This document shows, piece after piece, positions 8,546 to 17,050 of a stretch of 36,318 nt of DNA (position 1 is its first letter; each line of letters begins with the position of its first letter). The stretch is from Phycisphaerales bacterium (GTDB taxonomy: Bacteria > Planctomycetota > Phycisphaerae > Tepidisphaerales > Tepidisphaeraceae), in the NCBI GenBank assembly GCA_020847545.1, contig JADLBV010000006.1, positions 1-36,318 on the forward strand, read 5' to 3'. Below the pieces are notes generated by a model. It was not told where the DNA came from. It did no database searches and saw only the letters and a program-made list of their open reading frames with translations. The translations under genes and the position numbers were made by a program.

Positions 8546-9340
8546 TCATGCAACCGCCTTGTAAATCATCGCCCCGGCCGCGACGGCGGCGGCGATGTAC
8601 AGGACCGCGGCGAATGGTTTTTCCGGCACTCGGCGATTCATCCATGCGCCCATCAGCGTGCCGATGGGGATCAGCGGAACAAACCAGATCGAATCGTGCA
8701 GGGTTTGTCGGCTGATGAAGCCATAGGCGACATAGGTGGGGACTTTGGTGCAGTTGATGATCAGGAAATAGAGGAGCAGCGTTCCCATCATCATTCGTTT
8801 GGGGAGTTTTTCGTGCAATAAATAGACCGTGACGATGGGGCCGGCGGAGTTGTTGATGGTGGAGACGGTTCCGGCGATCACCCCGACCGTGATGGCCGAG
8901 GCCGGGTGGGATGGAAGCGTCGGCAGGTCAAATCCGGTCAGTCGCCACGCATGCATCGCCACCACCGCCAGGCAGATGATGCCGATGATGAGGTTCATCG
9001 CCCGGCCATAACCGGTCGGCGGCATGCCGCGCAGGAGCTTGAGAATGATGGTTCCGGCCACCACGCCGACCAATGCGCCGACAATCAATCGGCGCAGTCG
9101 CGGCCAGTCGTATTCGCCCAGATAATGGAGGTTGCTGAAGATGTCGCAGGCGATCAACAGCGGCAGGATCATGCCGAGCATCTTGTCGGCGCCAACGACC
9201 AGTGCCATGAGTGGGATGGCGAGGATGCCCACGCCGCCGCCGAAGCCGGCCTTGCTGATGCCGACGATCAAGACGGCGAGGCCGACGCAGAGGTAGTAGA
9301 CCCAGGGGGCGAGGTGGGGGGGGATTTGCGGGAGGGGCAT
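8546..9340 (-). CDS. TauE/SafE family membrane transporter
   Basis: A 264-residue polytopic membrane protein with about eight hydrophobic helices. The family features are the first helix followed by GISKAGFGGGVGILAIPLMA, and the repeated half carrying a similar glycine-rich segment (VIAGTVSTINNSAGPIVTVY). Members move sulfite, sulfoacetate or related organosulfur anions, often outward, but many have no known substrate. The gene is convergent with the DUF3524 gene (4-base gap) and lies downstream of dnaA on the same strand. A palindromic repeat separates it from dnaA, so it is probably transcribed separately. Nothing nearby points to sulfur metabolism. Confidence 0.85.
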   Translation of the reverse strand: MPLPQIPPHLAPWVYYLCVGLAVLIVGISKAGFGGGVGILAIPLMALVVGADKMLGMILPLLIACDIFSNLHYLGEYDWPRLRRLIVGALVGVVAGTIILKLLRGMPPTGYGRAMNLIIGIICLAVVAMHAWRLTGFDLPTLPSHPASAITVGVIAGTVSTINNSAGPIVTVYLLHEKLPKRMMMGTLLLYFLIINCTKVPTYVAYGFISRQTLHDSIWFVPLIPIGTLMGAWMNRRVPEKPFAAVLYIAAAVAAGAMIYKAVA

Positions 9341-9404
9341 GGGCGGGGATTATAGCGGGAATGGGGGAGGGGAGAATTGGATGTGAGGGGGTTGCCAAAA
9401 AAAT

Positions 9405-9451
9405 GCGAAGAACCCTCTCCCCAGCCCTCTCCCTGATTACAGGGAGAGGGA
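9405..9451 (-). repeat. palindromic dispersed repeat, copy A
   Basis: The segment has GCGAAGAACCCTCTCCCC followed by CCCTCTCCCTGATTACAGGGAGAGGG, so its right half is a perfect hairpin of 9-10 pairs. It sits a few bases after the dnaA stop, between dnaA and the transporter. Two more copies lie at 18609-18653 (inverted) and 18694-18740. It may serve as the dnaA transcription terminator as well as being a repeat. Confidence 0.85.
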
Positions 9452-9455
9452 GGAG

Positions 9456-10931
9456 TTAATTCAACGCACGGCTGTGTTCTTCGAGGCGTTGGATCAATTC
9501 AGCGGCTTCTTCATCGCGGTCGCCGACGGGGCTGGTCCAGATGAGGCGTTCGTTTTTGTGGACGGCGCGTTCGATGCGTCGGCAGGCGCTGATGACCGTG
9601 GAGTGGTTGCGCTTGCCCATGCGGATGCCGATTTCGGGGAAGGAGAGCTTGGCGGTCTTGCGGACCAGGAACATCGCCACCGAGCGGGCGAGGCTGATGG
9701 TGCGCTGACGACGGCCGGACATCAGGTCCTTGTGTTCCAGCGCGAAATAATTGCAGACAGCCTGCAAAATGTTTTCGGGTTTGATCGGGGCCACAAGCTG
9801 GCGGTCCAGATCGCCCAGCGCCTGTTGGGCCAGTTCGACATCGGCCGGCCGGTCGCTGAGATTGACGTGGGCGTTGATTCGGGTGATGGCCCCTTCGAGT
9901 TCGCGCACGTTTTGCGTCACCCGGCGGGCGACCCAGTTGACGACATCCTCGCAAAGGTTGATGCGATGGCGATGGGCCAGTTCGCGAAGGATGTCGCAGC
10001 GCATCGCGTAATTGGGAGGGTCGATGCGGACGACCATGCCGCTGACGAAGCGGTTGACCAGCGATTCGCCGAATTCCTCGATCAATTTGGGGTGATTGTC
10101 GGAGACCATGACAACCTGTCGGCCCATGGCTTCGATGGCGTTGAAGGTGTGCAGGAATTCCTCCTGCGTCGCCTTTTTGCCGGCCAGAAAATGCACATCG
10201 TCGATCACCAGCAGGTCCAGGTCGCGCATTTTACGGCGGAAACTGTCCAGTCGATTGGCACGCAGGGCGGAAAGAAATTCATTGGTGAACTCCTCGCCGG
10301 TCAGGTACATCCAGTGTTTGGCGGGATGATGTTCGGAAAATTTGCGGCACAGGCCCTGAAGCAGGTGGGTCTTGCCCAAGCCGCAATTGCCGTGGATGAA
10401 GAGCGGGTTGTATTGGACGCCGGGAAATTCGGCCACATAGCAGGCGGCGTTGTAGGCCAGTTGGTTGGAGGCGCCGACGATGAAAGTGTCCAGGTCGTGA
10501 CGCAGGCGGGGTAGATGAACAAATCCGGCATCGCGCCCGCCGCGGGTGGTGGGGGGTGGTGGAAGAATCTGCGCCACACGGGCGACGGCGACGGTTTCGG
10601 CCGTGGCTTTTTCGGTTTTGTCGGATTTGTCGGAAGCGGGGAGTGTGGTGGAGGAGGATTCCACATCAAACAACTGGGGCACCACGTTGAACCGCACCTG
10701 AAGCGAGCAGCCCAGCACTTCGTGGGCGGCTTCCTGGATGGGGCGGGTGAAATGGTTGCCGATCCACTCGCTGATGAAATCGTTGGGGACCGCGATCTCC
10801 AGACCATCCTGCCGAAGGTCCAGTCGGGTGGAATTGTTGAACCAGACGTGAAAGCGTTGTGGTCCGACGCGCTGTGCGATGGCATCCGCAAGTCGTGCCA
10901 ACTGCGTATCGTGGGCGCTGATGCAGCTCAC
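9456..10931 (-). CDS. dnaA: chromosomal replication initiator protein DnaA
   Basis: A 491-residue DnaA with the four-domain layout: domain I at 1-85, a variable linker to about 140, AAA+ domain III with Walker A GNCGLGKTH (181-189), Walker B LLVIDDVHF (240-248) and arginine finger in LVNRF (291-295), and domain IV from about 390. The DnaA signature is altered: the loop usually read RDHTTV is RNHSTV (441-446). Translation starts at GTG with AAGGAG 7 bases upstream. It is followed by a palindromic repeat and preceded by 570 bases without a gene that hold DnaA-box-like sequences. It acts at oriC to open the duplex; no dnaN or gyrB is adjacent. Confidence 0.96.
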   Translation of the reverse strand: MSCISAHDTQLARLADAIAQRVGPQRFHVWFNNSTRLDLRQDGLEIAVPNDFISEWIGNHFTRPIQEAAHEVLGCSLQVRFNVVPQLFDVESSSTTLPASDKSDKTEKATAETVAVARVAQILPPPPTTRGGRDAGFVHLPRLRHDLDTFIVGASNQLAYNAACYVAEFPGVQYNPLFIHGNCGLGKTHLLQGLCRKFSEHHPAKHWMYLTGEEFTNEFLSALRANRLDSFRRKMRDLDLLVIDDVHFLAGKKATQEEFLHTFNAIEAMGRQVVMVSDNHPKLIEEFGESLVNRFVSGMVVRIDPPNYAMRCDILRELAHRHRINLCEDVVNWVARRVTQNVRELEGAITRINAHVNLSDRPADVELAQQALGDLDRQLVAPIKPENILQAVCNYFALEHKDLMSGRRQRTISLARSVAMFLVRKTAKLSFPEIGIRMGKRNHSTVISACRRIERAVHKNERLIWTSPVGDRDEEAAELIQRLEEHSRALN

Positions 10932-11501
10932 GTTTGAACTCCTTCCGGCCCGAAGCCCTAAAACCTCATTCAGCCCCGCGACTTTTTATCGAAGCCGCAC
11001 TGGACTGATCCCGCGCGAATCGATGATGAACACCTCCTGGCGCATCGTCGATCCGCGAACCGTTCCGCCCGCCGTTGGACGACAACTCGTCCAGCCGACG
11101 ACATTTCCCCGGCGGGGGCGGCCTCCTGCCGCGAAAGGCTGTTCATCCGTGAGATCGCATCCTGCGATATGTGTCGTGTGGTCACTGCATCGAGAGACTT
11201 GATCGGGCGGCCTGCCCAGGCCATTTGCCGCGATCAAATTTTTACAGCGACCAACTCATCCCTGACTCGACGGCGGCAAATGTAGTCCGTGCGGTCTGTA
11301 CTGGCAAGGCAAACTTTATGGGATTTTCCGTTCACAATGGCGCAACTCTCGATGGCATCAGAGTTGGCGCGAAAAAAAATTTTTTTCTCCACGTTTTATG
11401 CACATTGTTATCGGTCGTGTGGATGTCCTGTGGACCAATGAATGGGTGCGGTTATCGGACTTTTTTTGTCCCAAAAGCCCAAGATCAATACTGATATGGC
11501 G
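10932..11501. other. 570-bp gene-free region upstream of dnaA, candidate oriC
   Basis: No convincing gene lies here. The part near the GNAT gene holds an AT-rich stretch (A8T7 tract at 11371-11386) followed by TTATGCACA (11396-11404), an exact match to the TTATNCACA DnaA box, and two weaker boxes with two mismatches each, TGTGGATGT (11418-11426) and TGTGGACCA (11429-11437). The motif GTTATCGG is repeated at 11407 and 11450. An AT-rich block beside clustered boxes upstream of dnaA is the usual layout of a bacterial origin. The rest of the region is GC-rich and unremarkable apart from the candidate dnaA promoter. Confidence 0.45.
11279..11307 (-). promoter_or_regulatory. candidate sigma70-type promoter for dnaA
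   Basis: On the minus strand the sequence has TTGCCA (11307-11302), a 17-base spacer and TACATT (11284-11279). The match is five of six at -35 and four of six at -10. It would give dnaA a leader of about 340 bases. Confidence 0.4.
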
Positions 11502-12464
11502 TTAGTGAATTTCCTTGCGCAGGTCGCGCATCAGCGCGAGCTTGGAACAGATGCGTTGCATGCCGTTGCGGTGATAGAGTTTGATGGCCGGCGCGTTGCG
11601 TGAATCAACCGCGAGGGAGAGTCGGCCGACTTTTCGTTGTGAGGTGATTGCCAACGCTTGGCGCATCAACAGATCGGACAATCCCCGGCCACGCGCCTGT
11701 GGGCAAAGGCCAAGATAGACCAGTTCCATGGTGTCGGACTGTGGTGAGGGGCTGAGCAGCAGCACGCCGCGTGAATGGCCGTTTTCCTGAAGCATGAACC
11801 AGAGCGTGGGATCGTGAACGCCGGCGGCCTTGTGGCCGGCGATGATGTCATCGATGTCGCACATCCCGTTGAGCGAGGGGCAATCGAGGCTGTCGCGATA
11901 GCTTTCCAGAATCGAATCGGAAAATTGGCGGTGAATGGAGGATGAATAGGTCTGCCACGAAAAATATTCGGGCAGCGATGGGAGGAGCATCGGACGGCGG
12001 AGGTTCGCCTGCAAATAGATCAACTCGGCCATCGTTTTGAAATGGCAGGATTGGTATAGCGCGGGGATGGCCGGGTCGGCGAGGTCGATCAGAACCTGCG
12101 CCAGATGAATTTTACGCTGGTGGGATGTACAGACGGCATCGATCAATCGAGCGGCGGCGGCGCGGGCGGCTGGCGCGATGTAGGAAGGGGCCAGCATCAA
12201 CATGGATCGACCCGGATTGACCATGGGCAGGATCGCACAGAGGATTTTCCGGTCCGCCACCGCGACCCAGATATCTTGTGGGCCGATTTTGCGTTCAAGG
12301 GCGAATCGGAGGAAATCGACGACTGCCACCTCGTCGGCCGGCTTGCCTCCGCTGCCGAGAATCAGCCGCAATGCCGGATGAAATTCCTCTTTTTCGGCCG
12401 GGCGACAGAGGATCGTATTAGCGACGGGTTCGACTCTTTTGAATAAATTTGACAGTACACTCAC
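11502..12464 (-). CDS. GNAT-fold N-acetyltransferase, tandem-domain type
   Basis: A protein of about 320 residues with two GNAT-like halves. The C-terminal half is clear: MELVYLGLCPQARGRGLSDL carries the Q/R-x-x-G-x-G/A acetyl-CoA loop, followed by a DSRNAPAIKLYHRNGM segment typical of the last strands. The N-terminal half keeps the fold pattern but a degraded CoA loop. The layout recalls mycothiol synthase-type tandem GNATs, but the substrate is unknown. The start is uncertain: GTG at 12464 or TTG at 12500, neither with a strong ribosome site. It is divergent from a secreted protein gene and ends where the candidate origin begins. Confidence 0.8.
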   Translation of the reverse strand: MSVLSNLFKRVEPVANTILCRPAEKEEFHPALRLILGSGGKPADEVAVVDFLRFALERKIGPQDIWVAVADRKILCAILPMVNPGRSMLMLAPSYIAPAARAAAARLIDAVCTSHQRKIHLAQVLIDLADPAIPALYQSCHFKTMAELIYLQANLRRPMLLPSLPEYFSWQTYSSSIHRQFSDSILESYRDSLDCPSLNGMCDIDDIIAGHKAAGVHDPTLWFMLQENGHSRGVLLLSPSPQSDTMELVYLGLCPQARGRGLSDLLMRQALAITSQRKVGRLSLAVDSRNAPAIKLYHRNGMQRICSKLALMRDLRKEIH

Positions 12465-12536
12465 AGGCCGTAAGAATACCTTGTGCCAAGGTTTGCGCAA
12501 AATACAAAAGTTTCAACCCAGCCCGGAGTGACATCC

Positions 12537-13178
12537 ATGAATCGACCGTTGAGCTTACTATTGGCCTTGGGGATGGGCCTGTTGCTGGTCAACGCCGCGC
12601 AGGCAGGCGAATATCCCAAGCCAAGCCCTTATCCCATCTCCTGGGAATTGGGTTTTACCCACAGTCAACCACAGCGAATCGTCGTCAAGGCCCCTGGTGA
12701 GTTGGTTGCAAGTGCCTATTGGTACGTCACTTACACCGTGACCAACAACACCTCGCAAGAGCGGTTGTTTTTGCCGATGTTTGAGATGTTGGGGGATGAT
12801 GGTTCGGTGTCGCGAAGTGATGACAACATCCCGCCGGCCGTCTTTGATGCCATCAAGGCACGGACGAAAAACGAATTGCTCCAGCCTCCCTTGTCGGTCG
12901 GCCCTGAAATTCGCATCGGCGAAGACCAGGCCATCGACAGCGTCGCCATCTGGCGCGAACCCAAGCTGCGGATGGGGCAATTCAGCATCTTCGCCACCGG
13001 CCTCAATGGTGAGTGGGTTTATCTCAAAGACGACAAGGGTGAGCCGGTTAAAGGGACCGATGGCCAGCCGATTATCCTTCGCAAAACCCTCATGCTCACC
13101 TACCTGGTCCGAGGGGATGAAACCTTCGGCGGCCCGGATGCGGTGGTGGAAAAGTCGCAACAATGGATCATGCGGTGA
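12537..13178 (+). CDS. secreted protein of unknown function
   Basis: A 213-residue protein starting MNRPLSLLLALG, with a cleavable signal peptide (cut expected after AAQA near residue 22). The mature part has the features of a beta-sandwich domain: YWYVTYTVTNNTSQERLFLP reads like a conserved strand pair about keeping a balance between interacting strands in immunoglobulin-like folds. No catalytic motif is seen. A GGAG site lies 8 bases before the ATG; the upstream ATG-less extension is rejected for that reason. It ends before a strong terminator. I know similar planctomycete proteins only as conserved hypothetical exported proteins. Confidence 0.75.
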   Translation: MNRPLSLLLALGMGLLLVNAAQAGEYPKPSPYPISWELGFTHSQPQRIVVKAPGELVASAYWYVTYTVTNNTSQERLFLPMFEMLGDDGSVSRSDDNIPPAVFDAIKARTKNELLQPPLSVGPEIRIGEDQAIDSVAIWREPKLRMGQFSIFATGLNGEWVYLKDDKGEPVKGTDGQPIILRKTLMLTYLVRGDETFGGPDAVVEKSQQWIMR

Positions 13179-13237
13179 GGGATTTTTGGTTTTTGATTGC
13201 CGATTTTTGACTGTAAATCGCAAAAAATTCCGTCGGC

Positions 13238-13266
13238 TTGAGTTTTAAGCCCAAATCCCGTACATT
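13238..13266 (+). promoter_or_regulatory. candidate promoter for rpmA-obgE
   Basis: TTGAGT (13238-13243), a 17-base spacer and TACATT (13261-13266) form a plausible promoter. Its start point would fall at about 13273, at the foot of the terminator hairpin described next, so the two overlap. Confidence 0.35.
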
Positions 13267-13271
13267 CCTTA

Positions 13272-13300
13272 CCCCGCCCTGAACCGGGCGGGGGTTTTTT
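13272..13300 (+). terminator. intrinsic terminator before rpmA
   Basis: A perfect 8-bp stem CCCCGCCC / GGGCGGGG around the loop TGAACC is followed by six T residues. It lies 94 bases after the secreted protein gene and 22 bases before the rpmA start. It probably ends transcription of the upstream gene. If the promoter at 13238 is used, it would sit at the very 5' end of the rpmA transcript instead. Confidence 0.85.
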
Positions 13301-13321
13301 CGGTATTCTGACAGGTGAAAT

Positions 13322-13570
13322 ATGGCACATAAGAAAGGTCAAGGCAGCACGCGGAACGGCCGGGACAGCAACCCGCAATATCGGGGCGTCAAGGCGTATG
13401 GCGGGCAGGCGGTGTCGGCGGGTTCGATCATTGTCCGCCAGCGCGGCACCAAATTCATGCCCGGATTCAACGTGGGAATCGGAAGCGATGACACGCTTTT
13501 TGCCCTGCGCGACGGGAAGGTTGAATTTCAGGGTCGCAAAGTGCATGTGCGCGAGCTGGTTGGCGCGTAA
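13322..13570 (+). CDS. rpmA: 50S ribosomal protein L27
   Basis: An 82-residue basic protein beginning [20 protein letters not shown], with the conserved [19 protein letters not shown] segment. The N-terminus is already the mature form whose tail reaches the peptidyl transferase centre, so no Firmicute-type N-terminal cleavage is expected. An AGGTGA site precedes the ATG. Its usual upstream partner rplU (L21) is not next to it; a secreted protein gene and a terminator are there instead. obgE follows as in most bacteria. Confidence 0.96.
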   Translation: MAHKKGQGSTRNGRDSNPQYRGVKAYGGQAVSAGSIIVRQRGTKFMPGFNVGIGSDDTLFALRDGKVEFQGRKVHVRELVGA

Positions 13571-13608
13571 GTATTTATTGGCGCGGTGTTTGCGCGGTTC
13601 GTAACCAA

Positions 13609-14679
<1,071 letters not shown>

Positions 14680-14683
14680 GGGC

Positions 14684-16021
14684 TTATAGGATGAACTTGC
14701 TCAAATCCTCATCCTTGACCACATCGGAGAGACGCTGACGAACATAGTCGGCGGTGATGATGATTTTTTTGTCAACCTGGTCGGGGGCGTCGAAGCTGAT
14801 GGTCTCGAAGACCCGTTCCATGATCGTATAGAGCCGGCGGGCACCGATGTTCTGATCGCGGCGGTTGATGTCGTAGGCGATCTGGGCCATCGATTCGATC
14901 GCGCCATCATCAAATCGCACTTTTACCCCTTCAGTGCCCAACAGGGCGATTTGCTGTTTGGTCAGGGCGTTTTGCGGCTCGCGCAGGATGCGGACGAAGT
15001 CGTCGCGGGTTAAGTCCTGCAATTCCACGCGGATTGGGAAACGGCCTTGGAGTTCGGGCATCAGGTCCGAGGGTTTGGAACTGTGAAAAGCGCCGGCGGC
15101 GATGAAGAGGATGTGGTCGGTTTTGACCGGGCCATGCTTGGTGATGACGGTTGATCCTTCAACCAGCGGCAGCAGGTCGCGCTGGACACCCTGACGGGAG
15201 ACATCGGGGCCATTTTTGGATTCGGTTCCGCAGATTTTGTCGATTTCGTCGAGAAAGACGATTCCCATCTGCTCGACCCGGTCGATGGCGGTTCGGCTGA
15301 TCTTGTCGCGGTCGAGCATTTTGTCGGCTTCCTGGGAGAACAACACCTTGCGGGCGTCGCGGACGGGGAGTTTTCGCGTCTCCCGTTTGGTGGGGAGCAT
15401 CTTCTCGAACATGTTCTGGAATTCCACATCCATCTCCATGCCCGCCTGCCCCAGCACGCCGACGACGGTGGAGCGTTCCTCGATGCCGATTTCGACCAAG
15501 CGGTCCTCCAGTTCACCGGCGCGGAGCTGTTCGCGCAGTTTGTCGCGCGTGCGCTGACGTTTGGATTTGGCCTCCTCATCCTCAAAACTGGAGAGGGTGG
15601 TTTCGTTTTTGGGCAACAGGCAATCGAGCAGTCTCTCCTCAACGTGTTCATCGGCCGGGGTTTTGATCGATTCGGTCATTTCGTCGCGAACCATTTGGAT
15701 GGCCGAATCGAGCAGGTCGCGGATCATCGAATCGACATCCCGGCCGTGATACCCCACCTCGGTGAATTTGGTCGCCTCGATTTTGATGAATGGAGCGCCG
15801 GTCAGGCCGGCCAGTCGGCGGGCGATTTCGGTTTTGCCCACGCCGGTGGGGCCGCTCATGATGATGTTTTTGGGGGCGACATCCTGGCGCATCTGTTCGG
15901 GCAACTGTTGTCGCCGCCAGCGGTTGCGAATGGCGATGGCGACGGCCCGTTTGGCGTCCGCCTGGCCGACGATAAAGCGATCCAGTTCCGATACGATCTG
16001 CCGGGGGGTCAACTGTTGCAT
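14684..16021 (-). CDS. hslU: ATP-dependent protease ATPase subunit HslU (ClpY)
   Basis: A 445-residue AAA+ unfoldase. It has Walker A GPTGVGKT (57-64), an I domain of about 110-240, Walker B MGIVFLDEID, and the C-terminal tail EDLSKFIL, which in the family inserts into HslV and activates it. The pore loop, usually GYVG, reads GYHG (90-93). The family forms a hexamer that feeds unfolded protein to the HslV peptidase. No hslV is present in the window; upstream are hpf-like and rnk-like genes on the same strand instead. The preserved tail suggests an HslV exists elsewhere in the genome. Confidence 0.95.
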   Translation of the reverse strand: MQQLTPRQIVSELDRFIVGQADAKRAVAIAIRNRWRRQQLPEQMRQDVAPKNIIMSGPTGVGKTEIARRLAGLTGAPFIKIEATKFTEVGYHGRDVDSMIRDLLDSAIQMVRDEMTESIKTPADEHVEERLLDCLLPKNETTLSSFEDEEAKSKRQRTRDKLREQLRAGELEDRLVEIGIEERSTVVGVLGQAGMEMDVEFQNMFEKMLPTKRETRKLPVRDARKVLFSQEADKMLDRDKISRTAIDRVEQMGIVFLDEIDKICGTESKNGPDVSRQGVQRDLLPLVEGSTVITKHGPVKTDHILFIAAGAFHSSKPSDLMPELQGRFPIRVELQDLTRDDFVRILREPQNALTKQQIALLGTEGVKVRFDDGAIESMAQIAYDINRRDQNIGARRLYTIMERVFETISFDAPDQVDKKIIITADYVRQRLSDVVKDEDLSKFIL

Positions 16022-16038
16022 CGGGGGACATTGTAGGA

Positions 16039-16072
16039 CGCCACGGCGGCCATGACCATGACCGCCGTGGCG
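16039..16072 (-). promoter_or_regulatory. hairpin between the hpf-like gene and hslU
   Basis: CGCCACGGCGG on one side and CCGCCGTGGCG on the other form an uninterrupted 11-bp stem, extended inward by a G-U pair and a few further pairs on the minus-strand transcript. There is no T-run. It may stabilise the upstream mRNA end or reduce readthrough into hslU. Confidence 0.6.
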
Positions 16073-16081
16073 AATTGAAGA

Positions 16082-16426
16082 TCAGGCCGGTGTCTCCCAT
16101 TGGGTGGGTTCACCCATCTCGACCGCCATCACCTCCGGTGCAAGGCGTACCAGCGCCTGTTCAAAGCGAGCGCACGCCAGATCCAGGGCAATGGATGGAT
16201 CGATATTCGTATGTTGGATATCGATCGATCCGCAATGACGCAGGGAGGCGACGATTTTACAGGTGGTTCGAGGCATCTCCCCGTCGCCATTGTGTTCGGT
16301 AAACAACGCGCTGACCCATGCCAACCGGTGGGCATGTCGCTGGGTGGCCAGCCAGAGCCGGGTCTGTGCGCGGGATCGCAAAGCATCGCCGGATGGGGTC
16401 GGCAGGCCGTAGATATCGATACGCAT
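16082..16426 (-). CDS. ribosome hibernation promotion factor (HPF/RaiA)-like protein
   Basis: A 114-residue protein that begins MRIDIYGLPTPSGDALR. It has the pattern of short HPF/RaiA proteins: a first strand, a helix with R-x-R-L-W, a C-K-I-V-A-S-L strand, then I-D-I-Q-H and a helix with ALDLACARFEQALVR. This follows the proteobacterial short form in which the C-R-I-x-V and A-I-D-x-A-A-x-R motifs recur. The family binds 30S subunits in resting cells. The ATG at 16426 has AAGGAG 6 bases upstream. It lies between the rnk-like gene (58-base gap) and hslU (60-base gap), likely in one operon. Assignment rests on motif pattern only. Confidence 0.6.
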   Translation of the reverse strand: MRIDIYGLPTPSGDALRSRAQTRLWLATQRHAHRLAWVSALFTEHNGDGEMPRTTCKIVASLRHCGSIDIQHTNIDPSIALDLACARFEQALVRLAPEVMAVEMGEPTQWETPA

Positions 16427-16484
16427 GTCCAACTCCTTTCTGGTTTTGCGACGTTCCCCCTGTTATTTTCGATCTACTCACGAA

Positions 16485-16901
16485 TCACATATGCCGGTCA
16501 CCCGCGGTTTCGGGCTGATAGCAGATTTCCTCGATTCGCGCGGTATGGGACTGGTCGTCCTCGCTCCACCAGATGAAATCACCCACCTGTGTGCCCAAGG
16601 CTGCCAGGCCAAAGGGAGAGAGTACGGACCATTTGTCCGCAAGCACATCGGCTTCCCAGGGATAGACCAGCGTGCGGATTTCGTCGTGGCCGGTCTTTGG
16701 ATAGCGAATTCGGAATCGGGTGTTCATGGTGATGGTCTGGCTGGGGGTGTCTTCGGAGGAGACCACCTGTGCCCGGCGGAGGCGCTGTTCGAGGATTTCC
16801 ACGGTTGGAACATAAGAGTGCCATGACCCGCGGGCGGCTCGGACATGTTCGCGGAGTCGATCCAGGTCTGTTTGGGTGACGATTAATGGTTGTCCTTGCA
16901 T
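16485..16901 (-). CDS. rnk: Rnk/GreA-GreB C-terminal family protein
   Basis: A 138-residue protein with a short helical N-terminus (PLIVTQTDLDRLREHVRAAR) and a GreA/GreB C-terminal-like domain from about residue 50: VVSSEDTPSQTITMNTRFRI, WSVLSPFGLAALGTQVGDFI. The C-terminal IEEICYQPETAGDRHM matches the Rnk tail pattern well. Rnk-type proteins bind RNA polymerase near the secondary channel and were first described as regulators of nucleoside diphosphate kinase. It begins at an ATG preceded by AAGGAG 5 bases upstream. It heads the run rnk-hpf-hslU and diverges from the antiporter gene. Confidence 0.85.
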   Translation of the reverse strand: MQGQPLIVTQTDLDRLREHVRAARGSWHSYVPTVEILEQRLRRAQVVSSEDTPSQTITMNTRFRIRYPKTGHDEIRTLVYPWEADVLADKWSVLSPFGLAALGTQVGDFIWWSEDDQSHTARIEEICYQPETAGDRHM

Positions 16902-16964
16902 GGAGACTCCTTTCTGTATGAAATTGTAGGCGGGAACCATTCATCTAAAAATGATTAAAAGTCG

Positions 16965-16995
16965 AACCAATGTATTGTTAAAACCAATGGATTGG
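16965..16995. promoter_or_regulatory. repeated AACCAATG motif in the rnk/antiporter divergent gap
   Basis: AACCAATG occurs at 16965-16972 and 16982-16989, 17 bases apart start to start, and the second copy forms part of the inverted repeat CCAAT-GG-ATTGG (16984-16995). The gap is AT-rich and must hold both promoters. A regulator binding site is possible. Confidence 0.35.
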
Positions 16996-17050
16996 GCAAG
17001 ACGGCTGTTTTTTCGTTAGGATGCGGATGCGAATGGCGCCCGGGAGATGA

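Noticed and set aside
11171-11494. A 107-codon plus-strand frame in the region upstream of dnaA
   Set aside because: No ribosome binding site and no coding pattern; it crosses the AT tract and DnaA boxes of the candidate origin.
13271-13300. A riboswitch in the rpmA leader
   Set aside because: The only structure is a simple intrinsic terminator with a 6-base loop, with no aptamer-sized fold upstream.
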